Virus record (IMG/VR): IMGVR_UViG_3300027782_000029
Location: 62,001-126,000 of that record
DNA length: 64,000 nt
Reading direction: 5' to 3' (one strand)
Origin: a virus
A program made the translations under genes and the position numbers. Shown one piece after another: positions 1 through 6,951 of the stretch. Positions within the stretch are counted from its first letter, which is position 1. Each line of letters begins with the position of its first letter. The notes beneath the pieces were generated by a model. That model was not told the origin of the DNA and searched no databases. It saw nothing but the letters and a program-made list of their open reading frames with translations.

Positions 1-1
1 T

Positions 2-649
2 GATACTTTCGAGGCACGTCTTATCCGCAATGGTTTCAACCTCAACGGTGGACAGCGTTTGTTCTTCCAGCAATTTGGTGCTAACGAAGCAGGCTTTAAG
101 CATGCAATCGAAGCATTCAAGGCTGCAGGTGCAATCGATGTTACTGGTCGTATTGACAACCCTGGTCGCATTGTTGCTGCATATCAGCACCAGACTGGCG
201 TTCCATTGACTAGCTTTGAAATTGGTACCACTGACCGTAGTAAGTCACGTACCAACCAAGGCTTCGTTGACTTTGTTGATGCTACTGTAGATTCGTTCCA
301 ACGTGTCTATGGTTTGCGTATGCAAGCTCACCTCCTCGGTACAAAGATGGAAGGACTCAGCCAAGCTAAACTCGCTGAAGCCGAAAAGAAGCGTCAAGCA
401 CTTCTTCAAATGGCTAAGCAATGGGTTGGCAACTGGGCTGGTTCGCAACAGCGTACTCTCGTCACACCTTCTGGTGCTAAAGAGCCACAAGACATCTATG
501 ACCCAGTGAATGCCCCTTGTGGTCGTTTCACCATGGTTGTCAATGGCAATGAAGTTCCATGTGACCTTTGGTCTAACTCAGCTCGTGCAAACTCTGCAAC
601 GATTGAGTCAGCCCCAATGGTTGCTTTGAGCGACGAGAAGCCATTCTAA
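2..649 (+). CDS. Partial hypothetical phage protein (5' end outside window)
   Basis: The reading frame is open from base 2, so the apparent TTG start at 59 is not the true start and the gene begins left of the window. The visible part is about 215 residues, soluble and without membrane segments. A Lys/Ala/Glu-rich helical stretch (about residues 120-145) is followed by a region with two cysteines. I do not recognise the family. It ends with TAA just before a structured noncoding block. Reality of the gene is near certain from length and codon pattern; function is unknown. Confidence 0.8.
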   Translation, partial: DTFEARLIRNGFNLNGGQRLFFQQFGANEAGFKHAIEAFKAAGAIDVTGRIDNPGRIVAAYQHQTGVPLTSFEIGTTDRSKSRTNQGFVDFVDATVDSFQRVYGLRMQAHLLGTKMEGLSQAKLAEAEKKRQALLQMAKQWVGNWAGSQQRTLVTPSGAKEPQDIYDPVNAPCGRFTMVVNGNEVPCDLWSNSARANSATIESAPMVALSDEKPF

Positions 650-669
650 CATTTTCCTCCTAGGAAATA

Positions 670-816
670 TCCTGAGCACGATATGAAACTGCTCACCCTC
701 AAGGGATTATGATTTCGAATCGGATACATCTCGTATGTATGCGCGTAGAAAACTGGCATGGTTAGCCAGGAAAACCCTCTCACTGGTATATTGAGAATGA
801 TCTAACCAAATATACC
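670..816 (+). ncRNA. Hairpin-rich noncoding block, candidate structured RNA
   Basis: The 330-bp gap between two genes carries a run of perfect short hairpins: TGAGCA 673-678 with TGCTCA 690-695; CCCT 696-699 with AGGG 702-705; ATACAT 724-729 with ATGTAT 735-740; CTGGC 753-757 with GCCAG 765-769; GGTATATT 785-792 with AATATACC 809-816. No ORF fits. It could be a small RNA or the leader of the gene at 979. I do not recognise a named RNA family. The remaining 817-978 is AT-rich and otherwise featureless. Confidence 0.4.
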
Positions 817-978
817 ACCCACGGGTGCCTAGAAGGTAATGACTCCCCTAAATATAGCCCTCCCCCGCAATATTCAGCTGGAAGATACATGAGTAGATGC
901 AAATTCTACCACACCCACTACATAAACCTACATAAATATATATAAATATTTTTTTATTCATACAAAGAAAGAAAAACC

Positions 979-1182
979 ATGACAACAGAAACACTAGAAA
1001 TTATCACACAACAGCAAGATCTGATTGAACAGTACCGCTTGGTAGTTGAATCATACAAGAACAGCAAAGAAAAACTCTACGACCTTCTCGAAGCACTACT
1101 CAGTACATTGAAAATGGATGACCCAGCTGCCAAAGCACTAGTTATCAAGCATCTGACACAACTTGTAGAGGAGAGAAAGTAA
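979..1182 (+). CDS. Hypothetical small helical protein
   Basis: A 67-residue, highly charged, Glu/Lys/Leu-rich protein predicted to be mostly helical, possibly a short coiled coil. It has a purine-rich ribosome site (AAGAAAG) shortly before ATG. The stop TAA shares its last base with the ATG of the next gene, so the two are translationally coupled. No family recognised. Confidence 0.65.
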   Translation: MTTETLEIITQQQDLIEQYRLVVESYKNSKEKLYDLLEALLSTLKMDDPAAKALVIKHLTQLVEERK

Positions 1183-1445
1183 TGAGCGAACCAATGCTCA
1201 CACCATGTATAGTTTGCGAAAAGGCTGTGATGTATCTATGGAGAGACGATCTCCCAGGTCTATCTGCAGAAAACCTTGACGGTGGCGTCTACATGATCAT
1301 GGTAGCTGGCTATGGTTCTGTTTTTGACATGAACGAATACCAAGCAATCATCTGTGACGACTGTCTCGACAAAGCCATACAAAGAAACCGCGTAGTGTTC
1401 GTCAAAGAGCACTCCTTTGGCAACAGTACAGATCCAAACATCTAA
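1182..1445 (+). CDS. Hypothetical zinc-binding small protein (two CxxC)
   Basis: An 87-residue protein with CIVC near residue 9 and CDDC near residue 59, spaced as a four-cysteine zinc knuckle or ribbon. Such small treble-clef or ribbon proteins are common in actinophages and usually lack known function. It overlaps the upstream gene by 1 nt (TAATG) and is followed by a strong hairpin terminator, so the two genes form a short operon. Confidence 0.65.
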   Translation: MSEPMLTPCIVCEKAVMYLWRDDLPGLSAENLDGGVYMIMVAGYGSVFDMNEYQAIICDDCLDKAIQRNRVVFVKEHSFGNSTDPNI

Positions 1446-1458
1446 ACACCGTGTGTGT

Positions 1459-1508
1459 CCCGGGTATAATATACTTAAATGTATTATACCTGGGCATATA
1501 CATTTTTT
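1459..1508 (+). terminator. Hairpin terminator after the 979-1445 operon
   Basis: CCCGGGTATAATA (1459-1471) pairs with TATTATACCTGGG (1482-1494), 13 bp with one G-U, followed within a few bases by a run of T. A second small hairpin, GGCGC AAA GCGCC, lies at 1522-1534. The remaining stretch to 1,625 holds GAGCGA-type direct repeats but no gene. Confidence 0.7.
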
Positions 1509-1625
1509 TATTTTAGCATAAGGCGCAAAGCGCCGAACTTTCAGATCATTTTTAAGAAATGGGGAGCGAGCGAAGCGAGCGACCCTTAAAACCTGCAAAG
1601 TTCTATTATATTTCTTCTGTATAGG

Positions 1626-1654
1626 TTGCAATGCCCGTATAGGGATGATACAAT
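1626..1654 (+). promoter_or_regulatory. Sigma70-type promoter for the HicA-like gene
   Basis: TTGCAA (1626-1631), a 17-bp spacer and TACAAT (1649-1654) preceded by TGA, giving an extended -10. It lies 45 bp upstream of the ATG at 1700. The same TGATACAAT core occurs before the Rpf leader at 4799-4807. Confidence 0.6.
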
Positions 1655-1699
1655 CATATCCTAAGGCAGTACAACATTTAATACAGGAGAAACATAACT

Positions 1700-1915
1700 A
1701 TGCCACGGCAACATCAATCCACCCAAATGAAGAAGGTACTATCCGAACTCAAGCGGTTAGGATTTGAAGTTGAAAGAGGCAAATCAGGCACTTATAAGAT
1801 TATCCCCCCTCCGGATATTAAGGGCCCAATATACACAACACATGGGACAGAGTCAGCCCTCCATCCTATGAGACGTGACTTTAAAAAATATTATAATATA
1901 CAGCTTCCTGTATAG
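1700..1915 (+). CDS. HicA-like (YcfA fold) mRNA-interferase-like protein, no partner seen
   Basis: 71 residues. The N-terminal KKVLSELKRLGFEVERGKSGTYKI pattern is split here only to show its order: helix, Gly-Phe turn, then the strand that in HicA toxins carries the catalytic Gly-Ser-His. HicA toxins are dsRBD-fold ribonucleases neutralised by HicB. In this copy the His position reads Thr (SGTYKI), so nuclease activity is doubtful. No hicB-like gene is next to it. It has its own promoter, an RBS (AGGAGAAA) and a terminator, so it is a single-gene unit. It may be a domesticated RNA-binding derivative. Fold assignment is by motif pattern only. Confidence 0.55.
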   Translation: MPRQHQSTQMKKVLSELKRLGFEVERGKSGTYKIIPPPDIKGPIYTTHGTESALHPMRRDFKKYYNIQLPV

Positions 1916-1932
1916 GAGTTGTATTGTCGGCA

Positions 1933-1976
1933 AGGGTCGGTAGAAGGAATGGTGGTCTCCTTCGCCGGCCTTTTTG
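1933..1976 (+). terminator. Rho-independent terminator after the HicA-like gene
   Basis: GTCGG/GAAGGA on the left pairs with TCCTTC/CCGGCC on the right around a loop, immediately followed by TTTTT at 1971-1975. Confidence 0.75.
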
Positions 1977-2358
1977 CTATCTCGGCATTGGTAAAGATTT
2001 TTATTTTAAAAACTATAACCCAAATCGCCGCATTGCAAATACACATAATTGCCTAGTATATAATACTACCCCATATACGTATACATAATAGGTTCTACCC
2101 CTATTGTTCTACGCGCAAATGCCTACTGCTCAGCTGCCTTATAGGCACTGACATGTATAATTTTTGTTAAGCAAAGTACTGTTACCCTACCTTTTCAAGT
2201 GGGGGCCCAGTAAAAAAAGCTATCTAAAAACTCTACAAGAGTTATCTAACACCAGTAAAAAAGCGTTAATAAACAAGTTTATCCACATTATCCACAGCCC
2301 TAACTGGGGATATCTTATTATTATATTAGAAAGAAGTATATAGTTGTCCACACATATA
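1976..2358. other. AT-rich noncoding region with tandem DnaA boxes (candidate origin)
   Basis: No gene is seen on the plus strand here. Two abutting perfect DnaA boxes TTATCCACA lie at 2279-2287 and 2288-2296, and a third of the actinobacterial form TTGTCCACA lies at 2344-2352. The flanks are AT-rich and contain TATACGTATA-type palindromes. Known biology: clustered DnaA boxes beside an AT-rich segment mark bacterial and plasmid origins. That this phage initiates replication here is inference. Confidence 0.45.
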
Positions 2359-2670
2359 ATGCCTAATACAATCAGTTTAAACAAAGACATGATGAAGACA
2401 TATTCTCCTACCCTATATCCCCCTGTATCAGTATCATATACTAGATCAGAATCTATATCACACAAGCTAGGTTTGTCCTGCGGGCGAACCGTTAAATATC
2501 TCACTTCAAAGAAGGGAAAGAAGAAGGCACTACAGAGCTACGTTATAGCTGAAGGTATATTCACTATCTCGGCATTAATCTCATTGGTAACAATGGAAGT
2601 TTATTTGCCGGCGATTGGGCTAACAGTCATGTTCGCATACCTTATCTACGCAGCCTCTTCAGCCTTCTAA
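2359..2670 (+). CDS. Hypothetical membrane protein with C-terminal hydrophobic hairpin
   Basis: About 103 residues from the ATG at 2359. The N-terminal half is polar and ends in a Lys cluster (KKGKKK). The C-terminal half holds two hydrophobic segments (about residues 60-80 and 82-100). An in-frame TTG at 2344 has a better-spaced purine run (2328-2336), but it is the first codon of a DnaA-box sequence, so I prefer the ATG with reservation. Function unknown. Confidence 0.5.
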   Translation: MPNTISLNKDMMKTYSPTLYPPVSVSYTRSESISHKLGLSCGRTVKYLTSKKGKKKALQSYVIAEGIFTISALISLVTMEVYLPAIGLTVMFAYLIYAASSAF

Positions 2671-2677
2671 TATTATT

Positions 2678-2926
2678 ATGAAGCTATATAACTTTACTCA
2701 AAGAGATACTTCAGATACAAAACTCAAAATTATTAGAAATACCTGTCTACACTGTCGTGAAGAAAACAGGATCTATGTAGAACCAAACGACTATCTCGAT
2801 TGGCTCTCTAGGGCTAGATATGTCCAAGACATCTGGCCAACACTTTCCCAACAAAATCGTGAGCTAATCATCTCTGGTTCTCACCCCGAATGTTGGAATG
2901 AGATGTTCCCTGATGAAGATGAATAA
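2678..2926 (+). CDS. Conserved phage protein with CxxC, typical of actinophages
   Basis: 82 residues with CLHC near residue 23, then a pattern familiar from many phage hypotheticals: a Tyr/Trp segment, a stretch resembling QDIWPTLS, a charged RELIISG turn and a terminal CWNEMF followed by acidic residues. The three cysteines may bind zinc. Function is unknown, but the family recurs in early regions of tailed phages. It starts 7 bp after the preceding gene. Confidence 0.65.
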   Translation: MKLYNFTQRDTSDTKLKIIRNTCLHCREENRIYVEPNDYLDWLSRARYVQDIWPTLSQQNRELIISGSHPECWNEMFPDEDE

Positions 2927-2961
2927 CCTATTCAAAAAAAAATTATCGACGGGAATCTTAA

Positions 2962-3168
2962 ATGAATCTAAATAATTTGACAATACTACAGCCAAAAGAA
3001 CTAAACATTCTCAAGGAATCTCTTAACTCTTACAGAGTGACTCTTAAAAGAATACAAGACCAACCCTTAGGTACCGATGAGGATAATCAAAGAATTGAGA
3101 ACTCTCTATCTATGATAGATCAAATTCTTAACCAATTAGACTCTGGTACCGACAAAATACAAGACTAG
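2962..3168 (+). CDS. Hypothetical small helical protein
   Basis: 68 residues, Leu/Glu/Gln/Asn-rich, predicted mainly helical, with no cysteine and no membrane segment. It is preceded by GGGAATC rather than a strong Shine-Dalgarno. Last gene before a terminator. Not recognised. Confidence 0.5.
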   Translation: MNLNNLTILQPKELNILKESLNSYRVTLKRIQDQPLGTDEDNQRIENSLSMIDQILNQLDSGTDKIQD

Positions 3169-3283
3169 ATTTGATTAAAGTCTAGTAAACTAGAGTCAGC
3201 TTTATCTCCTTTAGCTGCTCTCAATATCACTCATATTGATCTTGTCATTAAGCAATTTACAACACTTTAATCATTTAGCTACT

Positions 3284-3326
3284 GGGTCAGTCTCCTAGCC
3301 CTTCATATAGGAGACTGGCCCTTTAG
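3284..3326 (+). terminator. Strong hairpin terminator, GGCCCTTTAGTA type
   Basis: GGGTCAGTCTCCTA (3284-3297) pairs with TAGGAGACTGGCCC (3308-3321), 14 bp with one G-U, then TTTAGT. The tail GGCCCTTTAGTA recurs exactly after the terminator at 6324-6355, suggesting a shared terminator type. Confidence 0.7.
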
Positions 3327-3365
3327 TACCAAATTCAATCTCTTTTAACAAGGCAAAGGAAACTA

Positions 3366-3824
3366 ATGTCCCAACTAGAAACCCCTATGGTTGAATCCAT
3401 ATTGGCCGTTCACAATTCATTGTATGACGCTCTATATGATTTCAATTTAGACATACACACACTACACTATAACGATATCAAATATGATATCTACCTACCC
3501 AAACACAGAGGCTATGCATCTGTCAATTTACCTAATTCAAAAGGAACTCAGTTCCTGTGGATAACTCAAAACCTAAATAAGTCCACCTATGGAACTCTTC
3601 AAATTCAAAAGGCTCGCCAACGTGGCGAAGACCAAAGAATTACATGGATCGTAGATACATCAAATGGACAGTTCGACTATCGAACTTGCATTCGCACTAC
3701 AGTAAGCCAAGCAGTCCCCACAGGTGACCTTATCCAAGGCTCAATTGAGATGTATGACTCACTAGGAACAGAGACCGTATGGTCTACTAATCCACTCCTA
3801 ATTACTCAGAAAGCTAAATTCTAA
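3366..3824 (+). CDS. Hypothetical protein
   Basis: 152 residues, soluble, with mixed strand-rich composition (many Tyr, Thr and Ile) and no recognisable motif. RBS AAGGAAA precedes the ATG. One base separates its stop from the next ATG, so it is co-translated with the 85-residue gene at 3826. No function can be proposed. Confidence 0.65.
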   Translation: MSQLETPMVESILAVHNSLYDALYDFNLDIHTLHYNDIKYDIYLPKHRGYASVNLPNSKGTQFLWITQNLNKSTYGTLQIQKARQRGEDQRITWIVDTSNGQFDYRTCIRTTVSQAVPTGDLIQGSIEMYDSLGTETVWSTNPLLITQKAKF

Positions 3825-3825
3825 C

Positions 3826-4083
3826 ATGACCAATCTACCCCTAGAACTTGATCTCAAGATCCAAGAGGTTCAAGCCGATTTAATATCTGGCTATGAAAAG
3901 TACAACGAGCTGTCTTCTCAGTTCGCTGACGTCCTCTATACATTAGACTTTACTTCAGGAAATTCTTACAAAGTAAATCAATTTATTCTAGGACTATCTT
4001 CTCTTCAGCAGAGCTTTAATGCTCTCTTAGAAGCTACAAAAATAATTGCTGAGATGCGCGGAATCGTCGTATCTCAAAACTAA
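3826..4083 (+). CDS. Hypothetical helical protein
   Basis: 85 residues, Leu/Gln/Ser-rich, predicted all-helical with coiled-coil character. Coupled to the upstream gene. The gap that follows (4084-4276) contains AT-rich sequence and a TTGACA at about 4179 without a well-placed -10. Not recognised. Confidence 0.6.
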   Translation: MTNLPLELDLKIQEVQADLISGYEKYNELSSQFADVLYTLDFTSGNSYKVNQFILGLSSLQQSFNALLEATKIIAEMRGIVVSQN

Positions 4084-4276
4084 TTTTGTTAATACCCTCA
4101 ATTTATATACCTTGAGGCTCATTTATACTATATATCCTATATTGTTTGTAATGATGGTTTCTAAAAAACTTAAGATATTGACAATAATATCAGAGTTAAC
4201 ACGATTTTATTATATACCTTTATATACTTAAAATTAATCCAAATCAATCCAAACGACCTCATAGAGGAGTATCAAA

Positions 4277-4573
4277 ATGCCAAGAGGAAAAAAGAATGCT
4301 ATTGAACAGCTCATCAATACAAAGTATGCCCAAGGAACTGAAACAACTGTTGCAGACCTTGCAAGTGAAATTGGTTGCACTGTTCAAAACGTTTACATCT
4401 ACTTCAGAAAGAATCCTACTAGATTCTCTCAAATTCGTAGAGGCGTATATAAAGTTAATCCAGCTCCTTCTCACAATGCTATCAGCAGCAATGATAGCAG
4501 CGTAGAAGCCCAGAATATTCATGACAATAACGTTAATAATACTTTAACTTTCGGTACTATAAACGAATCGTAA
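4277..4573 (+). CDS. Small HTH DNA-binding protein
   Basis: 98 residues. Basic N-terminus (PRGKKN), then a helix-turn-helix-like segment around residues 22-50 in which VADLASEIGCTVQNVYIYF resembles the recognition region of winged or MerR-like small regulators (helix, ALA-type turn, recognition helix). The C-terminal 40 residues are Asn/Ser-rich and likely disordered. A strong RBS (GAGGAG) precedes ATG. It probably regulates phage transcription; the target is unknown. Confidence 0.6.
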   Translation: MPRGKKNAIEQLINTKYAQGTETTVADLASEIGCTVQNVYIYFRKNPTRFSQIRRGVYKVNPAPSHNAISSNDSSVEAQNIHDNNVNNTLTFGTINES

Positions 4574-4607
4574 TTTATTACGAAGCGCAGGAGTACAATG
4601 TCTTTGT

Positions 4608-4647
4608 AATATCCCGGGGAATTGTCCCAACAGTTCTTCGGGATATT
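4608..4647 (+). terminator. Hairpin after the HTH gene, probable terminator
   Basis: AATATCCCG (4608-4616) pairs with CGGGATATT (4639-4647), with an inner GGG/CCC stem. The downstream T-run is weak (TACATTT), so it may instead be a processing or stability element. Confidence 0.45.
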
Positions 4648-4798
4648 TACATTTAAGTAATGTATTCCCTTTTCCGTTTATACCGTAATTCCAATAGGAA
4701 TTCAAACAGTAAAATATTATACCACATAATATTCTGTAAGGTAAAACACTGGAGGAACAACTTGTTTAGTTTAAAAACAAACACCACTATCATCTATG

Positions 4799-4807
4799 TG
4801 ATACAAT
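4799..4807 (+). promoter_or_regulatory. Extended -10 promoter driving the Rpf leader
   Basis: TGA-TACAAT (4799-4807), the same core as at 1646-1654, with no good -35. It lies about 200 bp upstream of the Rpf gene, leaving a long structured leader. Confidence 0.5.
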
Positions 4808-4814
4808 ATGTAAT

Positions 4815-4980
4815 GCCCGTTTGCAACGGGCAGGGGTAACATCCCTAACCCAAATAGATAGTTATATCTACGAAGTCGGAGAGGCAATCCTGCCACTGCT
4901 ACGGACAATTCGTTGTGTCCGTGCATCTTCGGTTTCGCAACCTGCGCGTTTGCTAATGCGTTATCAGTATTTCTGATATC
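4815..4980 (+). promoter_or_regulatory. Structured 5' leader of the Rpf gene (possible riboswitch)
   Basis: Successive hairpins fill the leader: GCCCGTT/AACGGGC (4815-4831), GGCA/TGCC (4883-4894), CGGACA/TGTCCG (4902-4921) and TATCAG/CTGATA (4962-4978). The coding start has its own RBS (AAAGGAG). Known biology: actinobacterial rpf genes are often controlled by the ydaO-type c-di-AMP riboswitch. I could not align its conserved segments convincingly here, so only an uncharacterised structured leader is claimed. Confidence 0.4.
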
Positions 4981-5007
4981 GCAAACCCACACGAAAGGAG
5001 CGATACC

Positions 5008-5886
5008 ATGCGCAACATACGAAATATAATATTGTCACTTATTGTGGCAATAGCTGGCGTAATTCCAGCAACAACAGTACAAGCATCTGATACAGATCTT
5101 GGAGGTGTCTCGGAACAATCAGCCGAGCCCCGAAGTACCACTTTACCTACTACTCCTACTAAATGGAAAACAGTCACATTCAAAATGGGACCTTCCATTA
5201 AGTATTGGAAAAAAGTAGCACAATGTGAGACTGCCCAAGACTGGCAAAATGGTGGTAACTGGGGAGGTGGACTTGGCATAGCCATATCTACCTGGGAAGG
5301 TTATGGAGGCAAAGAATTTGCTTCTCATCCTTCCAAGGCAACTGTGCTAGAACAAATTGTTGTAGCTAACAGAATAGCTGTCCTAGGTTACCAAACAAAA
5401 AATGAATTTCTTACTCTAGAAGATAGATTAGCTAATAAGCCATTCTATCGTTCAGCAGTAGGATTCAATGGATGGGGTTGCGTCAAAAACAACACCTACC
5501 TAAAAGCTAAAAAAGATACTATACTAAGAGTTAAACTTCCTGTAGGTAATCAGTTCTATTGTCCTCAATTTGAACAAACCTTTAAGAAGTATGCTCTTCC
5601 ATACAAAGTCTTTTCCTATATTGCTTGGCGTGAATCCAGATGTAATCCTGGAGCCGTCAATGCTAAATGGGAAAATGGCCAACTTGTATGGACACTAAAC
5701 TCTAATGGGTCATATGACTCAGGTCTACTCCAAATCAACTCTTCATGGTTTAAAACATTAAGAGAACAATTTGGTTATGGTCCTGACGACTTAATGACTC
5801 CAGCAGTTAACGCTTTATTTGCCAGTTGGATCTTACACTTTTCTAGTGGAAGATTATTAAACTGGAATATTAAAGCAAAAGTATAG
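5008..5886 (+). CDS. Secreted Rpf-like muralytic protein fused to a lytic-transglycosylase domain
   Basis: 292 residues. An N-terminal signal peptide (Arg-containing start, hydrophobic core, cleavage near VQASD, residue ~28) indicates export. Residues ~70-155 match a resuscitation-promoting-factor transglycosylase domain: W-x-x-VAQCE (catalytic Glu), NGGNWGGGLGI, STWEGYGG and a closing GWG-C. Residues ~175-290 look like an SLT-type lysozyme fold: IAWRESRCNP with catalytic Glu and SGLLQINSSW. Both domains cleave peptidoglycan glycan strands. Its early position, own promoter and leader separate it from the late lysis genes, so it may remodel or wake host cells rather than act as the endolysin. 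Domain calls are by motif. Confidence 0.85.
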   Translation: MRNIRNIILSLIVAIAGVIPATTVQASDTDLGGVSEQSAEPRSTTLPTTPTKWKTVTFKMGPSIKYWKKVAQCETAQDWQNGGNWGGGLGIAISTWEGYGGKEFASHPSKATVLEQIVVANRIAVLGYQTKNEFLTLEDRLANKPFYRSAVGFNGWGCVKNNTYLKAKKDTILRVKLPVGNQFYCPQFEQTFKKYALPYKVFSYIAWRESRCNPGAVNAKWENGQLVWTLNSNGSYDSGLLQINSSWFKTLREQFGYGPDDLMTPAVNALFASWILHFSSGRLLNWNIKAKV

Positions 5887-5899
5887 TTCATAAAAAACT

Positions 5900-5913
5900 T
5901 TGACAATTGTCAA
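5900..5913. promoter_or_regulatory. Perfect 14-bp palindrome, candidate operator
   Basis: TTGACAATTGTCAA is self-complementary and contains a TTGACA hexamer. It sits 20 bp upstream of the ATG at 5933. No matching -10 at 16-18 bp was seen, so it is offered as a repressor-binding site rather than a promoter. Confidence 0.45.
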
Positions 5914-5932
5914 TTCATATAAGGAGCACACC

Positions 5933-6277
5933 ATGGCTATTATCGAGAGCATCGAGACTCAAATCGATCGGAATCCACGTAAGTTTGCTATTGCCGAGCC
6001 TACCAAGTTACTGACGTTCATCAAAGGTGAACCACCAGTAAACTCTGGTAAGGGCCGGCGTCGCAATCCAGTCATCTCTGAGTTGTATAGCAACCTGCTT
6101 ACAAACAGAAATGAATGGGCACACGTGAACATTCCAGTAACAAACCAAAAGCAGTTAGCGTCACTCAGAGCTTCTCTGTCGTCACGCGCTGCAAAAGACA
6201 ATCTTCGCATTGCATCTGCATCGCAGTTCAATGATAAGACCAAAATGATTGATCTCTGGGTAATGTTGACTAACTAA
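5933..6277 (+). CDS. Hypothetical basic protein
   Basis: 114 residues from the ATG at 5933, chosen because AAGGAG lies 8 bp upstream; an earlier in-frame TTG at 5900 belongs to the palindrome. The protein is basic (GKGRRRNP) with a C-terminal strand-rich part, possibly nucleic-acid binding. It contains CGG triplets in frame (for example at 5969) that must be read as Arg. A terminator follows. Family unknown. Confidence 0.6.
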   Translation: MAIIESIETQIDRNPRKFAIAEPTKLLTFIKGEPPVNSGKGRRRNPVISELYSNLLTNRNEWAHVNIPVTNQKQLASLRASLSSRAAKDNLRIASASQFNDKTKMIDLWVMLTN

Positions 6278-6323
6278 TAGTCAATACACTTTAAGAAATA
6301 AAAATTAAAATCACGGTACCTTA

Positions 6324-6355
6324 GGGTCGGGCTCGCAAGAGTCCGGCCCTTTAGT
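6324..6355 (+). terminator. Hairpin terminator with GCAA tetraloop
   Basis: GGGTCGGGCTC (6324-6334), loop GCAA, GAGTCCGGCCC (6339-6349), then TTTAGTA. Same tail sequence as the terminator at 3284. Confidence 0.7.
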
Positions 6356-6448
6356 ATTGTAATCATCTTTTTTTGTTCATACAAAAAAGAAGGGCAATTG
6401 GATTTTACAAAAAATAAGAATTTCCAGTTTCAATAGAAGGAGAAATAA

Positions 6449-6910
6449 ATGCTATTAACTATGATGGTAATGCTTGCAATAGCTTCGACTGTAATCGAGC
6501 TTATGTTTGCAGCTAAAATTCCAGCATGGCGCAAAAATGCTCATAAGATTAAATGGGTTAACATGGTAATATCAATTGCCTTGTCATTTATCTTAGGTCT
6601 TGCATTCGGTGCTGCTGGTATCATTGCACTTGGTGCAGCCATGATTTCAACTGTATTGTCAATTCCAGGTTATGCATTCTTGCATTGGAACTATGACAGT
6701 CCACAAGCAATCAAAGGCGGAGCACCTGTGTTAAAGCAGTACAGGAACAATATATCTAGTCAAATAGAAAGAACTAAGAAGCTATTCGTAGATCTTTGTA
6801 AACTATTTTACTTTATTGGAAAGGTTATTACATTTCCATTCTGGCTTCCAGAAAAAATAAGTACTGCTTTCAAAGAAGCTACTTCAAGAACCCCAACAAC
6901 AACACCTTAA
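6449..6910 (+). CDS. Hypothetical integral membrane protein
   Basis: 153 residues with three hydrophobic segments (about 1-20, 35-53 and 57-72) followed by a long basic/amphipathic cytoplasmic-type tail. RBS AGAAGGAG before ATG. No enzymatic motif. It may modify the host membrane early in infection, but that is speculation. Confidence 0.6.
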   Translation: MLLTMMVMLAIASTVIELMFAAKIPAWRKNAHKIKWVNMVISIALSFILGLAFGAAGIIALGAAMISTVLSIPGYAFLHWNYDSPQAIKGGAPVLKQYRNNISSQIERTKKLFVDLCKLFYFIGKVITFPFWLPEKISTAFKEATSRTPTTTP

Positions 6911-6951
6911 AACCCGTACCAAAACTATTCATATAACATAAGGAATATAAA

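Noticed and set aside
59-649. TTG at 59 as the gene start
   Set aside because: The frame is open back to base 2 with coding character; the gene begins outside the window.
2220-2504. Minus-strand 94-residue hydrophobic ORF over the DnaA-box region
   Set aside because: Overlaps a plus-strand gene and the DnaA boxes, all neighbouring genes are plus-strand, and no RBS is visible.
4815-4980. Confident ydaO (c-di-AMP) or cobalamin riboswitch call
   Set aside because: Context (rpf gene) is suggestive and a GCCACTG string occurs, but I could not line up the conserved cores in order.
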